Assembly: GCA_045631525.1 (NCBI GenBank)
Contig: JAZQUY010000021.1
Location: forward strand, 9,862 to 73,861
Reading direction: 5' to 3'
Length of the DNA stretch: 64,000 nucleotides
DNA from: SIG440 sp045631525
GTDB taxonomy: Bacteria > Bacillota > Clostridia > Monoglobales > Monoglobaceae
The translations under genes were made by a program, and so were the position numbers. Below are positions 7,075 to 13,928 of this stretch, piece after piece. Each line of letters opens with the position of its first letter. Within the stretch, counting starts at the first letter, position 1. A model generated the notes under the pieces. That model did no database searches, had not been told where the DNA came from, and saw only the letters and a program-made list of their open reading frames with translations.

Positions 7075-7971
7075 ATGAAAACAGAAAAAAATATTTTGAT
7101 TGCTTTTATACTGAATTTGGGGTTCTCAGTTTTTGAATTTTTAGGCGGACTTTTCACGGGAAGTATAGCCATTATGTCTGATGCTGTTCACGATTTGGGA
7201 GATGCTGCAAGCATTGGTGCTTCTTATTTATTAGAAAAAAAGAGCAAAAAGCAACCTGACGATAAATACACATACGGTTATGCCAGATTTTCGGTTATGG
7301 GCAGCGTCATCACCACCCTTATTTTGCTTATTGGCTCAGTATTAGTTGTGTTTAGTGCCGCAAAGAGAATTATAAACCCCGCCCAAATACATTATAACGG
7401 AATGATAATTTTCGCCATAATTGGCGTGGTTGTAAATTTTGTTGCCGCCCTTGTTACCCGTGAGGGCGATTCTTTGAACCAAAGGGCTGTCAACCTTCAT
7501 ATGCTCGAGGATGTGCTTGGTTGGATTGTAGTTCTGATTGGTGCAATTGTGATGCGTTTTACTGATTTTGGGATTATTGACGCAATTTTGTCCATTGGTG
7601 TGGCAGTGTTTATCCTGATAAATGCCCTCAAAAACCTGAAAGAAGTTCTTGATTTATTTCTTGAAAAAATCCCTCACGGAATAGATCTTGAAAAAATACA
7701 GCAACATCTTTTGGATATTGACGGCGTCCTTGATGTTCATCACATCCATCTTTGGAGCATGGACGGTCAAAGTAATTATGCAACCATGCATCTTGTGACA
7801 AACGGCGACCAGCACCAGATAAAACACATGGTGCGTGAAGAACTTAAAGAGCACGGTATCTGTCATGCAACCCTTGAGCTTGAAAAAGAGGGCGAGCATT
7901 GTCACGAGGAGCATTGTCATATGGAAACGAATTTTTCGGCGGGGCATCACCACCATCACCATCATCATTAG
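7075..7971 (+). CDS. Cation diffusion facilitator transporter with native octahistidine tail
   Basis: A 298-residue CDF efflux protein that exports zinc or similar divalent metals in exchange for protons. The first helices carry SIAIMSDAVHDLGDAAS (the H/D metal site type) and later LHMLEDVLGW provides the paired site. A C-terminal cytoplasmic domain (about 205-275: HHIHLWSMDGQSNYATMHL) is the dimeric metal-sensing fold. The end is unusually His-rich: GEHCHEEHCHMET followed by GHHHHHHHH and stop. Encoded 15 bp after sdpI behind GGGGAGG, so part of the repressible operon. The tail may buffer or deliver metal. Confidence 0.92.
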   Translation: MKTEKNILIAFILNLGFSVFEFLGGLFTGSIAIMSDAVHDLGDAASIGASYLLEKKSKKQPDDKYTYGYARFSVMGSVITTLILLIGSVLVVFSAAKRIINPAQIHYNGMIIFAIIGVVVNFVAALVTREGDSLNQRAVNLHMLEDVLGWIVVLIGAIVMRFTDFGIIDAILSIGVAVFILINALKNLKEVLDLFLEKIPHGIDLEKIQQHLLDIDGVLDVHHIHLWSMDGQSNYATMHLVTNGDQHQIKHMVREELKEHGICHATLELEKEGEHCHEEHCHMETNFSAGHHHHHHHH

Positions 7972-8023
7972 AAAATCCGCCAAAAAACTTTGGATGTCTT
8001 TTAACCGCAAAAGGAGAAAGCAA

Positions 8024-8788
8024 ATGAAAAACAAAAACAACACGTTTTTCGCCAAAAGCACAGCACTTCTTAAAAACTTTTTCTTTCCGCCTGAGTGTGT
8101 GTTTTGTGAAAAAATTATGGAAATCAACACACCTCTTCTTATTTGCGATAAATGCAAAGACAACATTTCATCTTTGTCCAAACGTCTCTGCTGCGAAAAA
8201 TGCGGAAAACCCATAGTAAGCCACGGAAAACGTCAGCTTTGTTATTTTTGTGCAGAGGGAAAGTCTCACTATTTTGACCGCATTGTGTCAGCTTTTGAAT
8301 ACACCGATGACGTTCGTGACTCTATCGTTCGATACAAGGTTTGGAGCACTGAAGGATATTCAAAAACATATGCAGATTTTCTTTGTGAGCTGTTTCAGAA
8401 ATGCTATTCGGACGAGAACTTTGACTTTATCTGCTCTGCACCTCCCCACACGCGAAAAGCAAATAACAAAGGAACAGACCGCCTGAACCTGCTTTGCCAC
8501 ACCCTTTCTTCAAAAATCAACATTCCTTTTGAAAATGAGATGCTTGTGAAAGTTCGCGAAACACAAAAGCAAACAAAGCTTTCATATGTTGAAAGACTCA
8601 CAAACCTGAAGGGGGCTATTTCTGTAGCCCGTCCTGAAGCAGTCTTGGGGAAAATTGTTCTTTTGATTGACGATGTGTGTACCACCCGCGCAACCATAAT
8701 GGAATGTGCCCGTGCCTTAAAGGCTGCTGGAGCGAAACGTGTCTGTGCAATGACCATTGCGACAACAGTCAAAAACGCAAGAGAATAA
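8024..8788 (+). CDS. comFC: ComF family phosphoribosyltransferase-like protein
   Basis: A 254-residue protein of the ComFC/GntX family, required for DNA uptake in competent bacteria, with a phosphoribosyltransferase-like fold. The N-terminal zinc finger has two CxxC pairs close together (CVFCEK, CDKC) and two more (CEKCGKP, CYFC). The PRPP-loop motif VLLIDDVCTTRATI is near the C-terminus. The frame extends upstream into the CDF gene; ATG 8024 behind AAGGAG (8011-8016) was chosen. It is 52 bp past the CDF stop. No other com gene is in the window. Confidence 0.88.
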   Translation: MKNKNNTFFAKSTALLKNFFFPPECVFCEKIMEINTPLLICDKCKDNISSLSKRLCCEKCGKPIVSHGKRQLCYFCAEGKSHYFDRIVSAFEYTDDVRDSIVRYKVWSTEGYSKTYADFLCELFQKCYSDENFDFICSAPPHTRKANNKGTDRLNLLCHTLSSKINIPFENEMLVKVRETQKQTKLSYVERLTNLKGAISVARPEAVLGKIVLLIDDVCTTRATIMECARALKAAGAKRVCAMTIATTVKNARE

Positions 8789-8841
8789 CAGGGAAAGACT
8801 TTTTCTTTTATGCGGAACATTTTGCAAAAAACATTACATAT

Positions 8842-8876
8842 AAAAAAAAGACCTCCTGCAAGGTGGTCTTTTTTAT
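8842..8876. terminator. Bidirectional terminator between comFC and tmRNA gene
   Basis: A hairpin AAAAAAGACC...GGTCTTTTTT with an inner CCT/AGG pairing around a T-T mismatch, A8 on the left and T6 on the right. It can end comFC rightward and the tmRNA transcript leftward. Confidence 0.8.
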
Positions 8877-8898
8877 TGCAGCGTAGTTTGCTGCGATG

Positions 8899-9248
8899 TG
8901 GTGGAGGCGAGGGGAATTGAACCCCTGTCCGAAAACCTATCCATACCCGGCGCTACGAGCGTAGTCTTTGTTTAAGATTCCCCACACAGACAGCCCAAAG
9001 ACAGGCAATCTGTGCCGGTAGCTTCATAAAATCGTGACTTTGTCAAAGCTTTCAAAGTTCATGTGCACCGCTCGTGTTGATGCCCTTATACCCAAACGCG
9101 GTAATCGGGGAAGGACAGCCGCCATAACTTAGGCAGCGTAAGCTAAATTATTGTTAGCGTTTAATTTTAAAATTTGGGTTTTTTGCGCAGTACCCACTGC
9201 GGCTCGCGCCTAGCACTTCAAAATCCCCGTCGAAACCATTGCGCCCCC
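8899..9248 (-). ncRNA. ssrA: Transfer-messenger RNA (tmRNA)
   Basis: About 350 nt. The 3' end (reverse strand of 8899-8933) reads as a tRNA-like T-arm with GGTTCAATTCC, then an acceptor strand CGCCTCC, discriminator A and encoded CCA. The 5' end at 9248 begins GGGGGCG, which pairs with that acceptor strand with a single G-U. The next bases carry the tRNA-Ala-like CAATGGTTTCGACGGGG region typical of tmRNA. The internal reading frame on the reverse strand at 9129-9158 encodes ANNNLAYAA followed by TAA. Its partner smpB lies 46 bp upstream on the same strand, the usual pairing for ribosome rescue. Confidence 0.95.
9129..9158 (-). other. tmRNA proteolysis-tag reading frame (ANNNLAYAA)
   Basis: Starting at resume codon GCT the nine codons read Ala-Asn-Asn-Asn-Leu-Ala-Tyr-Ala-Ala then TAA; with the alanine carried by the tmRNA the tag is ten residues. 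The penultimate triplet is AYAA rather than the common ALAA. Confidence 0.85.
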
Positions 9249-9294
9249 GGATTTAAAGTAATTTTAACAGTAACAAGTGAATGTTCTTTTATTT

Positions 9295-9768
9295 TTAGTA
9301 TCTGCTTTGCTCCTTCAGCACTCTGTCAATCTTCCGTTTTGCCTCTCGCTCTGCTATGGCGTCACGCTTGTCATAGTTCTTCTTGCCTCGGCAAAGACCA
9401 AGTGCCACCTTGACATAAGAGCCCTTGAGATAAACCTCCAGCGGAATCAGGGTATACCCCTCCTGCTGCGTGAAACCAACAAGCTTATTTATCTCGCGTC
9501 TGTGAAGCAAAAGCCGCCTGCTTCTGAGTGGGTCACGGTTAAAAATGTTCCCCTTTTCGTATGGCGAAATGTGTGCACCGATAAGGTACGCTTCACCCGT
9601 CTTCACAGAAACATAGCTGTCTTTGAGATTTATTTTCCCCTCTCTTATAGACTTGACCTCGGTACCGAAAAGCTCGATACCCGCCTCAAAAGTATCATCA
9701 ACAAAATAGTCATGAAAGGCTTTTTTGTTCTTCGAAAGGGAAGTGTTTGTTTTTTTATCCTTAGCCAT
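9295..9768 (-). CDS. smpB: SsrA-binding protein SmpB
   Basis: A 157-residue RNA-binding beta-barrel protein that escorts tmRNA into stalled ribosomes. Family signatures: KKAFHDYFVDDTFEAGIELFGTEVKSIR at about 14-41, then DSYVSV, GAHISPYEKGN and RSRRLLLHRREI. The basic C-terminal tail (KKNYDKRDAIAEREAKRKIDRVLK), which folds in the mRNA channel, is intact. It lies directly before the tmRNA gene on the same strand and has an AGGAAAAGGAA ribosome site. Length is normal. Confidence 0.97.
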   Translation of the reverse strand: MAKDKKTNTSLSKNKKAFHDYFVDDTFEAGIELFGTEVKSIREGKINLKDSYVSVKTGEAYLIGAHISPYEKGNIFNRDPLRSRRLLLHRREINKLVGFTQQEGYTLIPLEVYLKGSYVKVALGLCRGKKNYDKRDAIAEREAKRKIDRVLKEQSRY

Positions 9769-9867
9769 TTCCTTTTCCTCTCACTTGTTTCCTGTCACGG
9801 TTAGTATACACCACTTTTAAGCTTTCGTCAATGTAAAAAAATTATCTTTTCTGTATTTTTTTGCAGA

Positions 9868-9895
9868 AAACCACCGGTTTTTTCTCCGGTGGTTT
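9868..9895 (-). terminator. Probable terminator downstream of the histidine kinase gene
   Basis: A 10-bp perfect stem (AAACCACCGG/CCGGTGGTTT) with an 8-nt loop starts 7 bp beyond the kinase stop on the reverse strand. Leftward the stem is followed by a short T run (TTTTC); rightward by TTTAATTTTTT. Confidence 0.6.
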
Positions 9896-9901
9896 AATTT
9901 T

Positions 9902-11680
9902 TTATCCCGCATTGATTGGAAGCTTTATTGTTACCCTTGTATATTCACCCATCCGGCTCTCCATTGAAATTGAGCCTTTGTGGTTCTCAATAATCTCTTT
10001 GGCAATGGCAAGTCCAAGACCAGTACCACCCTGCTCCCTTGACCGAGCCTTGTCCACACGATAAAACCTTTCAAAAATGTGGGAGATATCCTCTTCAGGA
10101 ATTCCTATACCGTTATCCTCAATTTTTATATATGCCTGATTATTCAAAAATCCCGCAAAAACCTTGACACTTCCTTTTTCAGGGGTATATTTTAGTGAAT
10201 TTGAAATTATGTTTTTAACAGCTCTTTCAATCTGGAACCTGTCCGCATAAATCATAGGAATTGCACTCACCGTATTATACAAAAGCTCCTGATTCTTGGT
10301 GTCGGCCTGCACCTTGAATGTTTCAACCACCTCAGAAAGCATCTCTGCCAGGTCAAAGGCTTCAAGCTTCAATTCAACACTTTGTGCATCAAACCTTGAA
10401 AGTGTAAGCAGATTTTTCACAAGATTTGTCATCTTTATGGTTTCATTTTGTATAGTTTTCAGGAAAGAAATTTCCATATCCTTGTCCACAGGATAGTTGT
10501 CAAGTAGTGTTTCTGTATACGTTCCAATTGTGGTCAGCGGGGTTTTCAGCTCGTGGGAGACCTCCGCCACAAATTTTCGTCTTGATTTTTCAAGATTGAA
10601 TTCTTCGGTAACATCAGTAAACACACAAACAACGCCGGCGACGCGGTTTTCCTCCATTTTAAAAGGGAAAAAATATGCCTTTATGTGCTTTCCGTTTATT
10701 TCAATTTCGCGGAACTCTGTGCGGAATCTTGTAAGATATATAAATTCCGCCATACACACTTTCGTATTTAAATCTTCAAAAAATCTGTCAAATCTGATAC
10801 CATCAATTTCATCGATGTTCAACATTTTTTTTGCTGCCTGATTTATGGATATGACATCCTGATTTGTGTTGAATGCAATTATTCCGTTGTTGATATTTTC
10901 AAGGATAATTTCAAGCTTGTGTTTTTCGCTGGCAGCTGTATTTATGGCGCCTTTCATCACCCCGCCCATATAGTTGAAGGTTTCAACCAGTGTTCCTATT
11001 TCATCCTGAGAAAAAACCTCCAGGTTTGAGTCAAAGTTGCCCTCTGCAAAATCCTCTGCCTTTTCGGTGAGAACAGAAATAGGATTCGTTATGGTTTTTG
11101 AAAGAAAATATCCAAGAATTACCGAAGCAAGAGCACCAAAAAGTATCGCCTGAATTATTATATAAAGCATATTCTTGATAAGTGCATTTATGCTTTGCTT
11201 GTTGTCTTTTATATATATAATATAATCTTCTCCGCCGTCATTTCCTTTTACAAAATACGCATAATCCATAAAATCAGCGGTTATACTTGTCCCCCTACCG
11301 ACTTTCCCCGCCATGGACTGAAGAATGTTTGAGGTCTTCTCAAATGGCTCAGCTCCCGTCCCCGTGGTGACAAGCCTTGACGCGTCGCGGGCATCGAGGA
11401 CCGCACATTGACGGCCGCCGGAAAGTCCCAGCTGTGTGGAATATGCTGAAATAACTGTATTTATTCGGTTTGCTTTTTCGATTTCGGTAAGGTCAGACCG
11501 AAGTGCGTCTGTCATAGCAACCACAAATTCTCCCGACATAACCTTGTCCATCTGCTCGTTGAATTCATTGGTATACATCTTGACGGTACTGTTGAACATA
11601 TATCCGCCCACCACAAGCATAATGGCAAGAACCAATGCCACAAAAATCACAACTATTTTTGATTGCATTTTTTTGAACAT
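9902..11680 (-). CDS. Membrane sensor histidine kinase, WalK-like architecture
   Basis: A 592-residue sensor kinase. Order: helix 1 (about 8-28), an extracytoplasmic domain (about 30-168), helix 2 (about 170-192), HAMP (193-245), PAS (255-365, NINNGIIAFNTNQDVISIN), HisKA with the phospho-accepting His at about 376 (AEVSHELKTPLTT), and HATPase with the N-box (NIISNSLKYTP), DNGIGIP and GGTGLGLAIAKEI. Arrangement and length match WalK/PhoR-type kinases of Firmicutes. No response regulator gene is adjacent: the upstream neighbour, 18 bp away on the same strand, is a glycosyltransferase. The kinase may therefore be linked to surface-glycan status, but its cognate regulator is not visible. Confidence 0.9.
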   Translation of the reverse strand: MFKKMQSKIVVIFVALVLAIMLVVGGYMFNSTVKMYTNEFNEQMDKVMSGEFVVAMTDALRSDLTEIEKANRINTVISAYSTQLGLSGGRQCAVLDARDASRLVTTGTGAEPFEKTSNILQSMAGKVGRGTSITADFMDYAYFVKGNDGGEDYIIYIKDNKQSINALIKNMLYIIIQAILFGALASVILGYFLSKTITNPISVLTEKAEDFAEGNFDSNLEVFSQDEIGTLVETFNYMGGVMKGAINTAASEKHKLEIILENINNGIIAFNTNQDVISINQAAKKMLNIDEIDGIRFDRFFEDLNTKVCMAEFIYLTRFRTEFREIEINGKHIKAYFFPFKMEENRVAGVVCVFTDVTEEFNLEKSRRKFVAEVSHELKTPLTTIGTYTETLLDNYPVDKDMEISFLKTIQNETIKMTNLVKNLLTLSRFDAQSVELKLEAFDLAEMLSEVVETFKVQADTKNQELLYNTVSAIPMIYADRFQIERAVKNIISNSLKYTPEKGSVKVFAGFLNNQAYIKIEDNGIGIPEEDISHIFERFYRVDKARSREQGGTGLGLAIAKEIIENHKGSISMESRMGEYTRVTIKLPINAG

Positions 11681-11698
11681 AATTCAGTTTCCCGCTTT

Positions 11699-13921
11699 CT
11701 AACTCCTTTTGTTTTTGAGCTGATATTCATAATCCTCTTGTCTTTGAACCAACACCTGACGAAAAGCCTTTGCCGTTGCTGCATAAAGGGCTTTATCGGC
11801 ACTGTCTTCCTTTGCTGACCTTGCCATTTTTTCGGCTTTTTGCGCACGCTCACGGATGTTTATATCGTTCCAGTCAAGAGGCGCGTACAAATCCCGCCTC
11901 AAACGGAACTGGGTCATTATCCCGGCATATGCCGTCTTTTCGATATGGGTCTTTGTAAATCGGTCAGGGTTTACCCGATGCTCAACCTTTGAATCGGCAT
12001 TGAGCCCGATTTTTTTGTTTATCTGCTCCATCATAAAGCAAACCAGAGTCTCTTCACCGCCGGCAAAATTGTTGCCTACCCTGCCATAATTGCAGCGGAA
12101 CCCTCCTATCATGCGAAGACAATTATTTCTCACCGCAAAGTTTGCACCATATGGAAAATCGCCGTAATCCTTGGCATAGCGAAAACCCCTTCCCGGTATT
12201 TCAAGGTTGCTCCAAAGACCGATTGTGTTTTTGGTCACCAAATCATTTGCTTCCTTTGGTACGGTGAGCAAAACCTGACCGCCACAAGCACCCAAAGACT
12301 CTCTTCCCTCAAAAGCCTTTATCGTTTCGCGGAATACGTTTTTGTCCGCGATTGAATCGTCATCAACATAAAGTATGATTTCACCTTTTGCAACCCACAT
12401 TCCTGCATTTCGGGCAAAGGACAGCCCCGCTTGAGGCGCTGTTATGTAATTTATGTCAAGATGAGGATATTTTTGTTTTTTCTCCTGAACAAATTCTTTC
12501 AGTGCATTGTCCCTGAAATTGTTACTCACAAATACTATTTCAAAATCATCGCTGTTTGCTGTCTGATTGCAAAGAGCCTCCATGCAGTCATCTAATGTTT
12601 CAGAGATTTTATGTGTGCACAGCACCACTGAAAGTCTTTTTTGATACGGCTCCGGCTCTTCAACTCTGCCCTCGATAGCATATAACATATCATTTCTCGA
12701 TTTTGCGTCAATGAATGAAAACATTGTTTGAATATCGTCAAAAACATAAGCTTCACACTCTCCCTTTCCTGCAGTACTTGCCGTAAAGTCAAATGCCTCG
12801 CTGTCTGATACGTTTATTCCAACTTTTATTGCGTCATTGGGAAGTCCCTCTTTTTGAGGTCCGTCACCTATCTTTATATAAACGAAATTTGATGGACCGC
12901 CGCCAAAGAACAGCTTGTCAAGGTCCCCTTCTTCAACCCTCAGGTTTTGTGCCTCATCTATTTTTGCTTTAATTTCTTCTGCCAGAGCCTTGTTTTCTTC
13001 GTCTGATTCCACATACCAGATAAGGGGTATGAGGTAAAAATCACGCCTGAAATCGTCAAACACCATAAGCTTATAACGATTTTTGGTTATGCCCAGCTCC
13101 TTGTCCTTTGCTGTCAACGAGCCGTCGTGCCAGCGATATGAATAAACCGGTTTTATAAATGGCGTATGCCGAAGGTCAAGCAGCGAATTCATTCTCATCC
13201 AATAGTCATAATCCTCAAGGGTGTGGCGATAACTTGAATAACAACCCAAGATTTCAGCCGCTGCTTTTCTGTACATAAATGCAGCCCCAATGGTGTTGTT
13301 TGCATAAGTATTTAGCTCACAGGCATTGTTTGGAAAAATAACATTGCTGCTTCCTATGGGATATTCAAACCAGCCGTGCTTACGAAGTTTTTTGCCCTTG
13401 GCGTCTATAAGACGCATATTCCCCCACACCATTGCGGTTTTGGGGTTTTCTTTCATTGCGCAGACCATTTTTTCGAGGAAATCCTCATCCATAACGTTGT
13501 CCGCACTGGTCCAGGTAAGAAACTCGCCCCTCGCCTCACGAAAACCCCTGGACAGCGTTCTTGGAATTTTTTTATTCTCCTGAGAGAGAACTCTTATTCT
13601 GCTGTCCTCTTCGGCATAGCTCTGAGCAATTTTCAGGGTATCATCCTTTGAGCCGTCGTTTATTATTATAAGCTCAAAGTCTGTATATGTCTGCCTTAGA
13701 ACCGACTCAATGGAATCCGCCAGAATGTCCCCGCCGTTGTAAACCGGAAGGACTACCGATACCATATTATCTTTCTGAGGAACGTGAACTTTTGTAAGGT
13801 CAAGAGGATACCTTGTATCCCTTTCATCTTTGTATCTCAAAAATTTATACTGATACAGATTTAAAGGTTTTGCCTGAGGCTTGCCCGCCCCGAAAATGAA
13901 ATTTTTAAGTGTGCCAAGCAT
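11699..13921 (-). CDS. Two-domain family-2 glycosyltransferase (740 aa)
   Basis: A soluble, cytoplasmic protein with two GT-A domains. Domain 1 (about 50-290) starts VSVVLPVYNGGDILADSIESVL and has a TWTSADNVMD acceptor-metal region where DxD enzymes carry their Asp cluster. Domain 2 (about 435-690) starts LSVVLCTHKISETLDDCME and has a clear YVDDDS metal motif plus GGEETLVCFMM and the later EHRVNPDRFT. A linker (about 320-430) joins them. The overall plan is shared with the next protein upstream. The two genes are 7 bp apart and lie downstream of a Wzt-like ATPase, which points to stepwise synthesis of an exported glycan. Sugar donor and linkage are not inferable. Confidence 0.85.
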   Translation of the reverse strand: MLGTLKNFIFGAGKPQAKPLNLYQYKFLRYKDERDTRYPLDLTKVHVPQKDNMVSVVLPVYNGGDILADSIESVLRQTYTDFELIIINDGSKDDTLKIAQSYAEEDSRIRVLSQENKKIPRTLSRGFREARGEFLTWTSADNVMDEDFLEKMVCAMKENPKTAMVWGNMRLIDAKGKKLRKHGWFEYPIGSSNVIFPNNACELNTYANNTIGAAFMYRKAAAEILGCYSSYRHTLEDYDYWMRMNSLLDLRHTPFIKPVYSYRWHDGSLTAKDKELGITKNRYKLMVFDDFRRDFYLIPLIWYVESDEENKALAEEIKAKIDEAQNLRVEEGDLDKLFFGGGPSNFVYIKIGDGPQKEGLPNDAIKVGINVSDSEAFDFTASTAGKGECEAYVFDDIQTMFSFIDAKSRNDMLYAIEGRVEEPEPYQKRLSVVLCTHKISETLDDCMEALCNQTANSDDFEIVFVSNNFRDNALKEFVQEKKQKYPHLDINYITAPQAGLSFARNAGMWVAKGEIILYVDDDSIADKNVFRETIKAFEGRESLGACGGQVLLTVPKEANDLVTKNTIGLWSNLEIPGRGFRYAKDYGDFPYGANFAVRNNCLRMIGGFRCNYGRVGNNFAGGEETLVCFMMEQINKKIGLNADSKVEHRVNPDRFTKTHIEKTAYAGIMTQFRLRRDLYAPLDWNDINIRERAQKAEKMARSAKEDSADKALYAATAKAFRQVLVQRQEDYEYQLKNKRS

Positions 13922-13928
13922 TTAGATT

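Noticed and set aside
7654..8214. A 186-aa reverse-strand ORF
   Set aside because: It is the antisense of the CDF and comFC genes, with His-codon runs read backwards, and has no ribosome site or recognisable domain.
8899..8933. A tRNA gene on the reverse strand (T-arm and CCA)
   Set aside because: There is no anticodon arm near; the piece is the 3' tRNA-like end of tmRNA, whose 5' half lies at 9248.
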